A stretch of DNA of 64,000 bases from Demequina salsinemoris. GTDB taxonomy: Bacteria; Actinomycetota; Actinomycetes; Actinomycetales; Demequinaceae. Both the position numbers and the translations under genes were made by a program. Location: contig NZ_BBQZ01000006.1 in assembly GCF_000974805.1 (NCBI RefSeq), positions 124,001 to 188,000 of the forward strand, given 5' to 3'. The first letter of the stretch is position 1; each line of letters starts with the position of its first letter. The notes below the pieces were generated by a model. The model ran no database searches, was not told the DNA's origin, and saw only the letters and a program-made list of their open reading frames with translations. Shown in pieces: positions 43,113-52,911 of this stretch.

Positions 43113-45023
43113 ATGCAGTTCTATCGCGACGGCTATCGCCCCGGCGACCCCGACCTGAAGCCCGCGGCGCCCCAGGCGCTCACCCGTGGCACGGAGATCC
43201 CCGACGAGCTCGACGTGCTCGTCGTCGGCACCGGCCCGGCCGGCGCCGTGCTCGCGGCGCAGCTCGCCGCCTTCCCTGGCATCAGCGCCCGCGTGATCGA
43301 GCGTCGTGAGACGCCGCTCGAGCTGGGCCACGCGGACGGCGTCGCGTGCCGCACGGTCGAGATGTTCCAGGCCTTCGGTCTGGCCGACGCCCTGGTCCGC
43401 GAGGCGTACTGGGTGAACGAGGTGCGCTTCTGGGGGCCGTCAGCCTCTGATCGGGACAGGATCGAGCGCACCGGCTGGGTGCAGGACACCCCGGCGGGGC
43501 TCAGCGAGTTCCCGCACGTGATCGTCAACCAGGCCCGCATGCAGGAGTACCTGCTGGACCACGCCGCCAAGCAGCCGAGCCGGCTGACCGTCGACTACGC
43601 GATCGAGCTCGTGGACCTCACCGTGGGGGAGGGCGACCACCCCGTGTCGGTGACCCTGCGTCACGTGGCCGGCGAGCGCGAAGGCGAGGAGCGCATCGTC
43701 CGGGCGAGGTACGTCATCGGTTGCGACGGCGCGCGCAGCGCGGTGCGCAAGGCGATCGGGCGCGAGCTCACGGGTGACGCCGCCAACCACGCGTGGGGCG
43801 TGATGGATGTCCTCGCGACCACCGACTTCCCCGACTGGCGCACCAAGAACGTGATCCAGTCCGCGGGCAAGGGGAGCCTGCTGATGATCCCGCGCGAGGG
43901 CGGCAGCATGGTCCGCCTCTACGTGGACCTGGGCGAGGTCCAGGCGGGGGACTCGTCGATCCGCGCGACCACTGCGGAACAGCTCACCGACGTCGCGAAC
44001 GCGATCCTGCACCCGTACTCGATCGACGTGCGCTCGGTGGCGTGGTCGTCCGTGTACGAGGTGGGACAGCGGGTCACGGACCGCTTCGACGACGTGCCGG
44101 CCGACCTCGTCGGCCTGCGCAGCCCGCACGTGTTCATCGCCGGCGACGCGTGCCACACGCACTCCGCCAAGGCGGGCCAGGGCATGAACGTGTCGATGCA
44201 GGACGCGTTCAACCTCGGCTGGAAGCTCGCCTCGGTGCTCGAGGGGCGCGCGCCCGAGTCGCTGCTCGCGACGTACTCCGAGGAGAGGCAGTCGGTCGCG
44301 CAGGACCTCATCGACTTCGACCGCTTCTGGTCGGCGTTCATCGCGCAGCCGACGCTCGACCCCGACCATCCCGAGGCGGGTGGCATCACGGCCGAGGAGA
44401 TGCGGACCGAGTTCGCGCGGCAGGGTCGGTACACGGCGGGGCTCGCGACCCGCTACCGGCCGTCGGTCCTGACCGGGACAGGTGAGCACCAGGCGCTCGC
44501 GACCGGCTTCGAGATCGGGACGCGCTTCCACTCGTCGCCCGTGATCCGCGTCGCCGACGCGCGGCCGATGCAGCTCGGGCACGCGCACGTGGCCGACGGC
44601 CGCTGGCGGCTGTACCTGTTCGGTGACGCGTCGGGGGAGGCGCTCCGCGCGCTCGCCGCTTGGATCACGGACTCGCCGGACTCGCCCGTGCGTCGATTCC
44701 GCCGGGACGATGCGGACCTCGATGCTGTGTTCGACGTGCACGGCATCTTCCGGTCGGGCCATCACGAGGTGGACATCGCCTCAGTGCCCGAGGTCCTCCT
44801 CCCGCACTCGGGGCCGCTCGGGCTGCAGGACTGGGAGAAGGTCTGGGCCGTCGACCCCGCCGACGATGTCTTCGATGCGCAGGGGGTCGGGGATGATGGC
44901 GCGCTCGTCGTCGTCCGGCCCGACCAGTACGTGGCGCACGTGCTGCCGCTCACCGCGCGCGAGGAGCTGACGGAGTTCTTCTCCGCGATCCTGCTGGAAC
45001 GCGAGACCGCGGCCCTGCGATGA
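43113..45023 (+). CDS. FAD-dependent aromatic monooxygenase (phenol / 3-hydroxybenzoate hydroxylase type)
   Basis: This 636-residue protein has a Rossmann FAD motif, DVLVVGTGPAGAVLAAQLA (about 34-52). The YVIGCDGARSAVRKAIG (DG) motif follows, then the third FAD motif, HVFIAGDACHTHSAKAGQGMN. The C-terminal thioredoxin-like domain (about 460-620) is typical of phenol 2-monooxygenases and of MobA. Length agrees with MobA, the 3-hydroxybenzoate 4-hydroxylase, but the substrate is inferred only. The ATG follows AAAGGAGATCAGC. It is coupled to marR 7 bp downstream. Confidence 0.9.
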   Translation: MQFYRDGYRPGDPDLKPAAPQALTRGTEIPDELDVLVVGTGPAGAVLAAQLAAFPGISARVIERRETPLELGHADGVACRTVEMFQAFGLADALVREAYWVNEVRFWGPSASDRDRIERTGWVQDTPAGLSEFPHVIVNQARMQEYLLDHAAKQPSRLTVDYAIELVDLTVGEGDHPVSVTLRHVAGEREGEERIVRARYVIGCDGARSAVRKAIGRELTGDAANHAWGVMDVLATTDFPDWRTKNVIQSAGKGSLLMIPREGGSMVRLYVDLGEVQAGDSSIRATTAEQLTDVANAILHPYSIDVRSVAWSSVYEVGQRVTDRFDDVPADLVGLRSPHVFIAGDACHTHSAKAGQGMNVSMQDAFNLGWKLASVLEGRAPESLLATYSEERQSVAQDLIDFDRFWSAFIAQPTLDPDHPEAGGITAEEMRTEFARQGRYTAGLATRYRPSVLTGTGEHQALATGFEIGTRFHSSPVIRVADARPMQLGHAHVADGRWRLYLFGDASGEALRALAAWITDSPDSPVRRFRRDDADLDAVFDVHGIFRSGHHEVDIASVPEVLLPHSGPLGLQDWEKVWAVDPADDVFDAQGVGDDGALVVVRPDQYVAHVLPLTAREELTEFFSAILLERETAALR

Positions 45024-45030
45024 TCGGGCC

Positions 45031-45465
45031 GTGGCCTACGACGACCAGGAGCCTCAGCGCTACACCGGGTATCTGATCCGCCGCGCCCAGCAGGCGCACG
45101 TCGCGCTGTGGGCACGCGTGGTATCCACGGAGATCACGAGCGTGCAGTACTCGATCCTCGTGATCCTCGACCGGCGCGGGCAGGCGAGCCAGCGCGAGCT
45201 GTGCGACGAGGTGGACCTGGACCGCTCGACCATCGCCGACCTCGTGAGGCGCATGGAGCGGCGCGGGCTGGTCGCCCGCGCGCGGGATGCCGACGATGCG
45301 CGCCGCAACACCGTGACGCTCACCGAGCTCGGGCTCGCGGAGCGGGAGCGGTTGAAGCCGCTCGTCGAGGAGACGAACCGGCGGCTGACCGAGGGGCTCG
45401 CGACCGAGCAGCTCGACGCGCTGCGGGACGGGCTGCGCGCGCTGCTGGAGAACCCGGGCGAATAG
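45031..45465 (+). CDS. MarR-family regulator of the aromatic monooxygenase
   Basis: This 144-residue winged helix has TSVQYSILVILDRRGQASQREL, cited as the helix before recognition, and the wing DRSTIADLVRRMERRGLVAR with DADDARRNTVTLTELG. MarR proteins of this kind sense phenolic acids. It starts with a GTG 7 bp after the monooxygenase stop, so it is made with its target and probably represses the shared promoter at 43043. Confidence 0.9.
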   Translation: MAYDDQEPQRYTGYLIRRAQQAHVALWARVVSTEITSVQYSILVILDRRGQASQRELCDEVDLDRSTIADLVRRMERRGLVARARDADDARRNTVTLTELGLAERERLKPLVEETNRRLTEGLATEQLDALRDGLRALLENPGE

Positions 45466-45530
45466 TCCCGCGCGCGTGCCCCGCGCGAGGGCGTACGTTC
45501 GATCCGGTCCCGCCACGACAAGGAGCTCCC

Positions 45531-46508
45531 ATGGTGGAGAGCGTCACCAAGAATCGCCAGCCCGTCGAGGTGCTGCGCCGCATCGTCGCGCGCGCGTACG
45601 GCGACTCCGAGGTGCCCGACGGTGACGACTTCGCGACCGAGCTGGGCGACGGCTTCTTCAACGTCGCCTACCGCATCGTCCTGCGGTCCGGGCGTCAGGC
45701 GGTGGTGAAGATCGCGCCGCCCGCCGGAGTCCCGGTGATGACGTGCGAGCGGGACATCATGCGCAACGAGCTCGCGGCGATCGCGCTGCTGCGCGAGCGC
45801 ACCTCGGCGCCGGTGCCAGGCGTGGACTGCGCGGATCTCACGGGCGAGCTGGTCGACGCCGCCTGGTTCGCGATGCCGCTCGTGGAGGGAGTGAGCCTGT
45901 CCTCGCTCGAGGAGGCAGGTGAGGTCCCGCCAGAGGTGACCGAGGGGCTGCGACGAGAGCTCGGAGCGATCAACCGTGGGATCAACGAGGTGGTCGGGGA
46001 GCGGTTCGGGCCGCTCGTCGGCGACGGGTTCGCCACCTGGCGCGAGGCCTTCGCCGCGATGATGGACGACATCCTGGATGACGGCGAGCGCGTGGGCCTG
46101 GACCTCGGGGTCGAGTACGACGCGATCCGCTCCTTGCTCGACGCCCACCTGGACGCGCTCGACGAGGTGACGGAGCCGCGACTGGTCGCGTGGGATCTGT
46201 GGCCGGGCAACGTCCTCGTCCGCGACGGCCGCATCGTCGGGCTGATCGACCATGAGCGAGCGCTGTGGGGCGACCCCCTCATCGAGGCCGGCTTCAACGG
46301 GATGGACCTGCCCGACTTCGGCGACCCCACGCCGTTCATCGAGGGCTACGGGCTCGGCTTCGTGACGGAGCCGATGGCGCGCCGGCGCTGGCTCTACAGC
46401 ATCTACCTGGTGCTGCTCATGATCATCGAGACGCACTACCGGCAGTACCCGGACGACGGGCAGTACCACTGGGCGAGGGGCCTGCTCGCCGGACTGATCG
46501 GGGACTAG
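45531..46508 (+). CDS. APH-type phosphotransferase (aminoglycoside/choline kinase family)
   Basis: This 325-residue protein has an N-terminal lobe with LGDGFFNVAYRIVL and ATP lysine in AVVKIAP. The catalytic loop is VAWDLWPGNVLV, keeping Asp and Asn but with Ala-Trp where His-Gly is usual. The metal-binding segment is GLIDHERALWGDP. Such kinases phosphorylate alcohols such as antibiotics, choline or sugars; the substrate is unknown. The ATG follows AAGGAGCTCCC. Confidence 0.85.
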   Translation: MVESVTKNRQPVEVLRRIVARAYGDSEVPDGDDFATELGDGFFNVAYRIVLRSGRQAVVKIAPPAGVPVMTCERDIMRNELAAIALLRERTSAPVPGVDCADLTGELVDAAWFAMPLVEGVSLSSLEEAGEVPPEVTEGLRRELGAINRGINEVVGERFGPLVGDGFATWREAFAAMMDDILDDGERVGLDLGVEYDAIRSLLDAHLDALDEVTEPRLVAWDLWPGNVLVRDGRIVGLIDHERALWGDPLIEAGFNGMDLPDFGDPTPFIEGYGLGFVTEPMARRRWLYSIYLVLLMIIETHYRQYPDDGQYHWARGLLAGLIGD

Positions 46509-46515
46509 GCGCGGG

Positions 46516-47373
46516 TCAGGGCGGCGGAGCCTCGCCCGCGGACCGGCTCCGGCGGTAGGCGGCGGGAGGGCTGCCGGTGGCGCGGCGGAAGGCCTCGTAG
46601 AAGGCGCTCACCGTGCCGAAGCCCGCCGCGATCCCGATGTCGCCCGCCGGCCTCGACGTCGTGATGAGCAGGCGCTGAGCCTCGGCGACGCGGCAGCGCG
46701 TGAGGTAGTCGCCGAGGGTCATGCCCAACGAGGTCCGGAAGACCTGCATGGCCGTGCTCGGATGCAGGTGCACGGCGGCTGCCACGTCCGCGACGCGCAC
46801 CGGGTCCCGGAAGTTGATCGCGATGTAGCCGGCCATGCCCGCTACGGCGTCGGGCATCGTCGAGCGCTCCTGACGCCGCGCGCCCTGGCCGCCGGAGGCC
46901 GAGTGGCGCGCCGCGAGCAGGATCCGCATCGCCAGCGCCTGGACCTCCATCAGCGCGATCTCGGTCGTCTCGCGCGAGGTGAGGTCCGTCGCCCAGCGAT
47001 CGAAGGAGTCCGCGAGGTCCCCCAGCGGGGCCGCGTCCACGATCAGCGGCCTGTCGCGCAGCAGTCGGGCGAGGGAGTCCTGAGGCAGTGCCCATCCCCG
47101 AACCGTCGCCAGCGGGACGTGAAGCCAGCAGCCCTCGGCGACCTCCGCATCGTCCTGGCGGTGCATGAGGCGATGCGGCGTGGCGGCCCAGAACATCGCG
47201 ATCGACCCGGCGGGCACGGAGAGGGCGCGGCCGCCGAACAGGTACTCGAGGTGGCCTCGCGTGACGAGGTTGAGCTCCAGGTCGTCGTGCTGGTGCGCGC
47301 TCGTCATCGTGAGGGCGGCGCCCCGGTGCACCCAGAAGCCGGGCGCGTTGACGACGACATCGGATTCGGCCAT
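46516..47373 (-). CDS. AraC-family regulator divergent from melA
   Basis: This 285-residue protein has an N-terminal cupin sensor (HQHDDLELNLVTRGHLEYLFGG, cited as the sugar-binding strand region) and a C-terminal AraC domain (about 180-275) with VADVAAAVHLHPSTAMQVF and IGIAAGFGTVSAFYEAF. Its place divergent from a GH4 alpha-galactosidase suggests it activates that gene in response to alpha-galactosides. The ATG is 6 nt after TAGCGT (47380-47385), so it is probably leaderless. Confidence 0.9.
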   Translation of the reverse strand: MAESDVVVNAPGFWVHRGAALTMTSAHQHDDLELNLVTRGHLEYLFGGRALSVPAGSIAMFWAATPHRLMHRQDDAEVAEGCWLHVPLATVRGWALPQDSLARLLRDRPLIVDAAPLGDLADSFDRWATDLTSRETTEIALMEVQALAMRILLAARHSASGGQGARRQERSTMPDAVAGMAGYIAINFRDPVRVADVAAAVHLHPSTAMQVFRTSLGMTLGDYLTRCRVAEAQRLLITTSRPAGDIGIAAGFGTVSAFYEAFRRATGSPPAAYRRSRSAGEAPPP

Positions 47374-47464
47374 GCCGCCACGCTACGCGAGGCGGCGAGG
47401 ATTCCGGAAGAAATAGCGCCTAGGGCGGAGGCACTGCGTGAATCCCGGCCGTAGCGTCGGAGGC

Positions 47465-48832
47465 ATGACGACAACTCCCAGAATCGTGATCATCGGCGCC
47501 GGCGGATTCGTGTTCCCGTTCCGCCTCATCGGCGACCTCATGAGCCACACCGCCCTCCAGTCCGCCGAGTACGTCCTCATGGACATCGACGCGGACCGCG
47601 TCAAGCGCACGGCCGACGCAGCACGCGCGCTCGCGGACCACCACTCGCTGCCGGCGACCGTCATCGAGACGACCTCGCGCGAGGAGGCCCTCGCGGGCGC
47701 CGACTTCGTGTTCATCACCTTCCAGGTCGGCGGCGTCGAGGCCTACAGGTGGGACGTCGAGATCCCCCGCAAGTACGGCGTGGACCAGACCGTCGGCGAC
47801 ACCCTCGGCCCTGGCGGAGTGTTCCGCTTCCTGCGCTCCATCGAGGCGTACAAGGCCATCACCGACGACATGCTCCGCCTGTGCCCCGACGCGCTGCTCA
47901 TCAACTACGCGAACCCCATGGCCATGGCCACCGGCTACCTCAACGCGCAGGGGATCTCCACCGTCGGCCTGTGCCACAGCGTGCAGGGCACCACCCGCAT
48001 GCTCGCCCGCACCTTGGGCATCCCCTACGAGGAGATGTCCTACGTGTCGGCCGGCATCAACCACCAGGCGTGGCTCCTGAAGCTCGAGCGCGACGGCGAG
48101 GACCTCTACCCCCGCCTCAAGAGGATCATGCACAACAAGCACGCGCTCGGCCGCGGCGCCGAGGACATCGCCGAGGACGACGGCGACCACACCGGCATCG
48201 CCGAGGGCGACTCCAACTACGAGGGCGGCAACGAGCAGGTCCGCAACGCGATCATGGAGACGTTCGGCTGCTTCCAGACCGAGTCCAGCCACCACGCCTC
48301 CGAGTACCTCCCGTACTTCCGCAAGGACCCCGAGACGGTGCTCACGTACATCCCCGAGCGCTGGGACTACTACGACATCTGCGTGAACCACGACGAGCAG
48401 GGCGACGTCGACGAGCAGCTCGCGAACCTCACCGACAAGCTCGAGCCGTCGGTCGAGTACGGCGCGACCATCGTCAACGCCGCCGTCACGGGCGTGCCCG
48501 CGGTCATCTACGGCAACGTGCCCAACGACGGGCTGATCCTCAACCTGCCCGCGGACGCGACCGTCGAGGTCGCGTGCCTCGTCGACCGCAACGGCATCCA
48601 GCCCGTCGCGCTCGGCGAGCTGCCCCCGGCGCTCGCGGCAGTGAACCGCACCAACATCAACGTGCAGCTGCTCGCCCTCGAGGCGGCGCTGACGGGCAAG
48701 AAGGAGCACGTCTACCAGGCGGTCGCGCTCGACCCGCTGACCGGTGCGCATCTCACGCTCGAGCAGATCCGCGAGATGACGGACGAGCTCTTCGCCGCTC
48801 ACGCGGACCGGCTCCCGGAGTCACTCCGCTAG
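47465..48832 (+). CDS. melA: Alpha-galactosidase, glycoside hydrolase family 4
   Basis: This 455-residue protein belongs to GH4, whose members use NAD and Mn2+ in an oxidation-elimination mechanism. It has the Rossmann start IVIIGAGGFVFPFRLIGD, the NYANPMAMATGYL block, metal-binding Cys in GLCHSVQG and His in GINHQAW, and the HASEYLPYF segment. These features match MelA-type alpha-galactosidases. It is cytoplasmic. ATG 47465 is 7 nt after TAGCGT but also has GGAGG, so either leaderless or normal initiation is possible. AraC lies divergent; no melibiose transporter is adjacent. Confidence 0.93.
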   Translation: MTTTPRIVIIGAGGFVFPFRLIGDLMSHTALQSAEYVLMDIDADRVKRTADAARALADHHSLPATVIETTSREEALAGADFVFITFQVGGVEAYRWDVEIPRKYGVDQTVGDTLGPGGVFRFLRSIEAYKAITDDMLRLCPDALLINYANPMAMATGYLNAQGISTVGLCHSVQGTTRMLARTLGIPYEEMSYVSAGINHQAWLLKLERDGEDLYPRLKRIMHNKHALGRGAEDIAEDDGDHTGIAEGDSNYEGGNEQVRNAIMETFGCFQTESSHHASEYLPYFRKDPETVLTYIPERWDYYDICVNHDEQGDVDEQLANLTDKLEPSVEYGATIVNAAVTGVPAVIYGNVPNDGLILNLPADATVEVACLVDRNGIQPVALGELPPALAAVNRTNINVQLLALEAALTGKKEHVYQAVALDPLTGAHLTLEQIREMTDELFAAHADRLPESLR

Positions 48833-48923
48833 GGGATCGTGGGTAAGGCGGTCGCCCCGACATCGGATACTGTGCAAGTGGCTAACAGATGGTCACGCGG
48901 CTCAGCGAGGAGGCGACCGGCGC

Positions 48924-50336
48924 ATGACAGAGATTCGATGGATCACCACGACCGAGGAGAAGGCCTGGGTCGAACGTGAGGCGCCCGGGCTCACCCCGGT
49001 GGCCGTGATGCCGTCGGTCTTCATCCAGCTCGACCGGCCGCAGCAGGCGATCGAGGGCTTCGGCGCCTCCTTCAACGAGATGGGCTGGGATGCGCTCGCG
49101 CTGCTGCCTGAGCAGGCGCGCGGGGCCATCATCCGCGACCTCTTCGAGCCCGGCGCCGGCCTCAACCTCTCGCTGTGCCGCATGCCCGTCGGCGCGAACG
49201 ACTTCTCGCGCGACTGGTACTCCTACGACGAGACCCCGGGCGACCTCGCGCTCGACGACTTCAGCATCGTCCATGACGACGAGACCCTGGTGCCGTTCAT
49301 CCGGGCCGCGCAGGCGCATCGTCCCGACCTGAGGGTCTGGGCCTCCCCCTGGAGCCCGCCCACGTGGATGAAGGCGAACGGCCACTACGCGGGCGCGATG
49401 CCTCACCCCGCGTTCGGCAACATCGACAACGGCATGACCGAGGACAAGGTGGGCCGCGAGGGCACCGACATGTTCCGGGTCGATGACGTGCACCTCGACG
49501 CGTACGCGCGCTACTTCGGGAGGTTCATCGACGCCTACGCCGAGCGCGGGATCCGCATCGACACGGTGATGCCGCAGAACGAGTTCAACTCGGCGCAGGC
49601 ATTCCCGTCGTGCACGTGGACTCCCGAGGCGCTCGCGCGCTTCATCCGCGTGCTCGGACCGGAGATGGCCGGGCGGGACGTCCAGGTCCTCCTCGGCACG
49701 CTCGAGCGCGCCGACGACACCATGGTCACGAAGGTCCTGGACGATGAGGAGGCCGCGCCGTGGGTGCGCGGCGTCGGCGTCCAGTGGGCGGGTCGGGGGG
49801 CGGTGCCGTTCGTGCATCACGACAACCCCGAGCTGCCGATCTGGCAGACCGAGCAGGAGTGCGGGGATGGCAAGAACGACTGGCGTCACGCGCGTCACGC
49901 CTGGCAGATCATGCGGACGTTCTTCGGCAACGGCGCGACGGCCTACATGTACTGGAACATGGCGCTGCTCGAGGGCGGCGTGAGCCGCTGGGGATGGTCG
50001 CAGAACTCCTTCGTGGTCGTCGACCCCGTGACCCGCACCCACCGCTACACGCACGAGTACCAGCTGCTCAAGCATGTCTCTCACGTGGTGCAGCTCGGCG
50101 CGCGGGTCATCCCGACGCTCAGCTACTCGGGCTTCGAGAACCAGCTCGCGTTCGTCAACCCCGACGGCTCGCTCGTGATCGTCGCGCACAACGACGGCGG
50201 CGACCCGGTCGAGGTGTCATATCTCATCGGCGACCAGGTGCTCGCGGTGACGCTCGACGCGGACTCGTTCCACACGTTCGTCATCCCGCCGATGCGGGCG
50301 GTCAGTCCGGCAGCGGCTCGGTCACGAGCTGCGTGA
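48924..50336 (+). CDS. Glycoside hydrolase family 30
   Basis: This 470-residue protein has the GH30 start IEGFGASFNEMGW, WASPWSPPTWMK, acid/base Glu220 in MPQNEFNSAQAF and nucleophile Glu310 in WQTEQECG, then a beta side domain at the end. Family activities include glucosylceramidase, beta-1,6-glucanase and beta-xylosidase or fucosidase. No signal peptide is seen, so it acts inside the cell, perhaps on imported oligosaccharides. The ATG follows GCGAGGAGGCGACC. The last 35 bp overlap the convergent tetR gene. Confidence 0.9.
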   Translation: MTEIRWITTTEEKAWVEREAPGLTPVAVMPSVFIQLDRPQQAIEGFGASFNEMGWDALALLPEQARGAIIRDLFEPGAGLNLSLCRMPVGANDFSRDWYSYDETPGDLALDDFSIVHDDETLVPFIRAAQAHRPDLRVWASPWSPPTWMKANGHYAGAMPHPAFGNIDNGMTEDKVGREGTDMFRVDDVHLDAYARYFGRFIDAYAERGIRIDTVMPQNEFNSAQAFPSCTWTPEALARFIRVLGPEMAGRDVQVLLGTLERADDTMVTKVLDDEEAAPWVRGVGVQWAGRGAVPFVHHDNPELPIWQTEQECGDGKNDWRHARHAWQIMRTFFGNGATAYMYWNMALLEGGVSRWGWSQNSFVVVDPVTRTHRYTHEYQLLKHVSHVVQLGARVIPTLSYSGFENQLAFVNPDGSLVIVAHNDGGDPVEVSYLIGDQVLAVTLDADSFHTFVIPPMRAVSPAAARSRAA

Positions 50337-50940
50337 TCCTTCGCCTGAGGAGGCCCGCCATGTCGACGCTCGGGTCGAGCAGCCACTGGATCTGGACGCC
50401 ATCCGTGAAGGCGATCAGCTCGATCTCGAGGCCGTCGGGCTCGACGCCGGGCGCCAGGAGGCCTTGCCGGACGAGCTCCGCGACGACGCGCGCGTACGCG
50501 GTCCGGGTGGTCGCGTAGCGTCGCACGAAGTAGTCGTGGGCCGGGTGGTCCGGGGACGATGCCTCGGCGGAGAGGGCGGCGAACAGGCGGACCAGCTGTG
50601 GCTGAGTCGCGTTGAAGGCCGTGAGGCGGATCAGGTTCGCAAGCCATCCGAGCGGGTCGGCCGGGTCGAGGTGATCGAAGTGCCGCGCATCGTCCAGGCG
50701 ATCGCGCTCCTCGAGGACGGCCGCGAGCAGGTCGTCCTTGGTGGGGAAGTGGTGGAGGAGGCCGGCGCGGGAGAGGCCCGCGGCCGCGGCGACCTGGACC
50801 ATGCTCGTGCGCTCGTAGCCGGCGTCCGCGAACAGGCGCAGCGCCGTGGAGACGATGTGGGCCCTGCGGAGATCGCCCTTCGCGTACGTGCCCGCCTCCT
50901 TGTCGTGGCGGGCTCCCGGTTCCTGTGGCATGCTTGTCAC
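50302..50940 (-). CDS. TetR-family regulator
   Basis: This 212-residue protein has the N-terminal helix-turn-helix TSMVQVAAAAGLSRAGLLHHFPTKDDLL, cited as motif, and an all-helical ligand domain. The start is GTG 50940 or ATG 50931. It is divergent from the HAD-MFS pair across a short, AT-richer gap and may control it; its 3' end overlaps the GH30 gene, which might be the other target. Confidence 0.88.
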   Translation of the reverse strand: MTSMPQEPGARHDKEAGTYAKGDLRRAHIVSTALRLFADAGYERTSMVQVAAAAGLSRAGLLHHFPTKDDLLAAVLEERDRLDDARHFDHLDPADPLGWLANLIRLTAFNATQPQLVRLFAALSAEASSPDHPAHDYFVRRYATTRTAYARVVAELVRQGLLAPGVEPDGLEIELIAFTDGVQIQWLLDPSVDMAGLLRRRITQLVTEPLPD

Positions 50941-50990
50941 GATATCAAATACCGACAGCGTTGTCTGTTTTTTGTGAAGGTGGGTGTGGC

Positions 50991-51677
50991 ATGGGTGCCG
51001 CTGACTCCGAGATCGCCGTCCTGTGGGACATGGACGGCGTCCTGATCGACTCCGAGCCGCTGCTGTTCGAGGCCGAGCGGCTCGTCTTCGCCGACCACGG
51101 CGTCGCGATCACGATCGAGGACAAGAAGCCCTTCATCGGCCTCGGTGGGCACGAGGTCATGGCGCGCATGGCCGAGGCCTTCGGCGTCGATGCGGACCCG
51201 GCCGAGCTGGGCCGCGCGAAGCTCGCACACGTCGTCAGGCTGCTCGGGTCCGTTCCCGGGTTCGCGCCCACGACCGCGCTCGTCCGCCTGCTCGCCGCGC
51301 GAGGCGTGCCCATGGCGGTCGCCTCGGGCTCGAGCCCCGAGATGATCGACACGGCCCTCACGGCCGTCGGCCTGGACGATGCGCTTCCCACCCGGGTCTC
51401 GGTTCTCGAGGTCGACCATGGCAAGCCGGAGCCAGACGTCTTCCTGGAGGCCGCCTCGCGTCTGGGGGTCGCGCCCGGACGATGCGTCGTGGTCGAGGAC
51501 GCGGTCCCCGGGGTCCTCGCGGGCAAGCAGGCGGGGGCTCGCGTGCTCGCGATCCCGTACGTCACCGACCCGTGGGACGAGCGCTTCGAAGCCGCCGATC
51601 TCGTGGTGCGCGGCGGCATGGACCATGCCGATCCCGACGCTCTGCTCGCGTGGATCCTCGGCGCCGAGGAGAGTTGA
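50991..51677 (+). CDS. HAD-superfamily phosphatase / phosphoglucomutase-like
   Basis: This 228-residue protein has nucleophile Asp13 and Asp15 in WDMDGVLIDSEP, motif II AVASGSS, Lys in DHGKPEPDVF and motif IV VVVEDAVPGV. The cap lies between 20 and 90, as in beta-phosphoglucomutase-like enzymes. It is probably a sugar-phosphate or 2-deoxysugar phosphatase. The ATG follows GTGAAGGTGGGTGTGGC. It is coupled (4-bp gap) to the MFS gene that follows. Confidence 0.9.
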   Translation: MGAADSEIAVLWDMDGVLIDSEPLLFEAERLVFADHGVAITIEDKKPFIGLGGHEVMARMAEAFGVDADPAELGRAKLAHVVRLLGSVPGFAPTTALVRLLAARGVPMAVASGSSPEMIDTALTAVGLDDALPTRVSVLEVDHGKPEPDVFLEAASRLGVAPGRCVVVEDAVPGVLAGKQAGARVLAIPYVTDPWDERFEAADLVVRGGMDHADPDALLAWILGAEES

Positions 51678-51681
51678 CCCC

Positions 51682-52911
51682 GTGACCTCTCAGCCAGCGG
51701 ACCTGACTCGCAGCCCAGGCGCGGTGACCGCCGCGCGCAACGCCACGCTCGCGGTGTTCACCGTGAACGGCTTCGCCTTCGCGTCGTGGATGTCCCGTGT
51801 CCCGGACGTCAAGGACATGCTCGGGCTCACCCCCGGTCAGCTCTCCTTGCTCCTGCTCGCCCTCTCGATCGGATCGCTGTGCGGCCTTCCCGTGGCGGGC
51901 CGGATCGCGCACCGCATCGGCGCCGCCAACACCGTTCGGCTCGGCGCGATCGTGTCCTTGCCGGGCGTCCTCCTGGCCGGCATCGCCGTGGAGGCCCACG
52001 CGGCGATCCCCATCGTGATGATCCCGCTGTTCATGGTCGGGCTCGGCTTCGGCACCTGGGACGTCGCGCAGAACCTCGAGGGATCGATCGTCGAGCAGAG
52101 CCTGGGGCGCGCGATCATGCCGTGGTTCCATGCGGGCTTCTCCGGGGGAACCGTGGTCGGCGCGCTTCTGGGCGCGCTCATCACCTGGCTCGAGGTCCCC
52201 GTCGGACTGCACATCGGCGCGGCGGCCGTGCTCGCCGGGTTGGTGGTGTGGTGGATCACCCGCGACTTCCTGCCCGCGTACGACGAAGGGGCCACCGAGG
52301 CGGTCGACGTCGCCGGCAAGGCGCGGTCGCCGTGGCTCGAGCCTCGCACGCTCCTGATCGGACTGATCGTGCTCGCCGCCGCGTTCGCCGAGGGCACCGC
52401 GAACGACTGGATGGCCGTGGCCTTCGTCGACGGGCACGACACCTCCAATGCGATGGGCGTGGTCGCGCTCGCGGTCTTCCTCGCGTTCATGACCGCGGGA
52501 CGCATCCTCGGCACGGGGCTGCTCGACAGGTACGGGCGCATCGCGGTGCTGCGGACGCTGTTCGCGACGGCCGTGGTCGGATGCCTGCTCGTCGTGTTCG
52601 GGCCGTCGTGGCTTGCGTTCATCGGGGTCGCGGTCTGGGGCGTGGGTGCGAGCCTCGGCTTCCCCGTGGGCATGTCCGCCGCCTCCGACGACCCGGCGCG
52701 CGCCGCGCTGCGCCTCAGCGTCGTCTCGACGATCGGCTACGGCGCGTTCCTCATGGGTCCGCCGCTGATCGGCTTCCTCGGCGACCGGGTGGGAGTGCTC
52801 GACGCGATGCTCGCCGTCGGCGTCGTCTCCCTGCTCGCGATCCTCGTGGTGCCGGCGGCGCGGCCGCTCCCTCGTGCCGGCGAGACCGCCGCTCAGCCCA
52901 CGCCGATCTAG
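51682..52911 (+). CDS. MFS transporter (YbjJ-like)
   Basis: This 409-residue protein has twelve predicted membrane segments, with ASWMSRVPDVKDMLGLTPGQLSLLLLAL (cited as the first loop and helix 2) and the AGRIAHRIGAANTVRLG motif between helices 2 and 3. It resembles E. coli YbjJ, which also sits beside a HAD phosphatase gene (ybjI). Substrate unknown. The GTG start follows GAGGAGAG. The stop is directly followed by a 55-bp duplicate of the end of the LysR gene. Confidence 0.88.
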   Translation: MTSQPADLTRSPGAVTAARNATLAVFTVNGFAFASWMSRVPDVKDMLGLTPGQLSLLLLALSIGSLCGLPVAGRIAHRIGAANTVRLGAIVSLPGVLLAGIAVEAHAAIPIVMIPLFMVGLGFGTWDVAQNLEGSIVEQSLGRAIMPWFHAGFSGGTVVGALLGALITWLEVPVGLHIGAAAVLAGLVVWWITRDFLPAYDEGATEAVDVAGKARSPWLEPRTLLIGLIVLAAAFAEGTANDWMAVAFVDGHDTSNAMGVVALAVFLAFMTAGRILGTGLLDRYGRIAVLRTLFATAVVGCLLVVFGPSWLAFIGVAVWGVGASLGFPVGMSAASDDPARAALRLSVVSTIGYGAFLMGPPLIGFLGDRVGVLDAMLAVGVVSLLAILVVPAARPLPRAGETAAQPTPI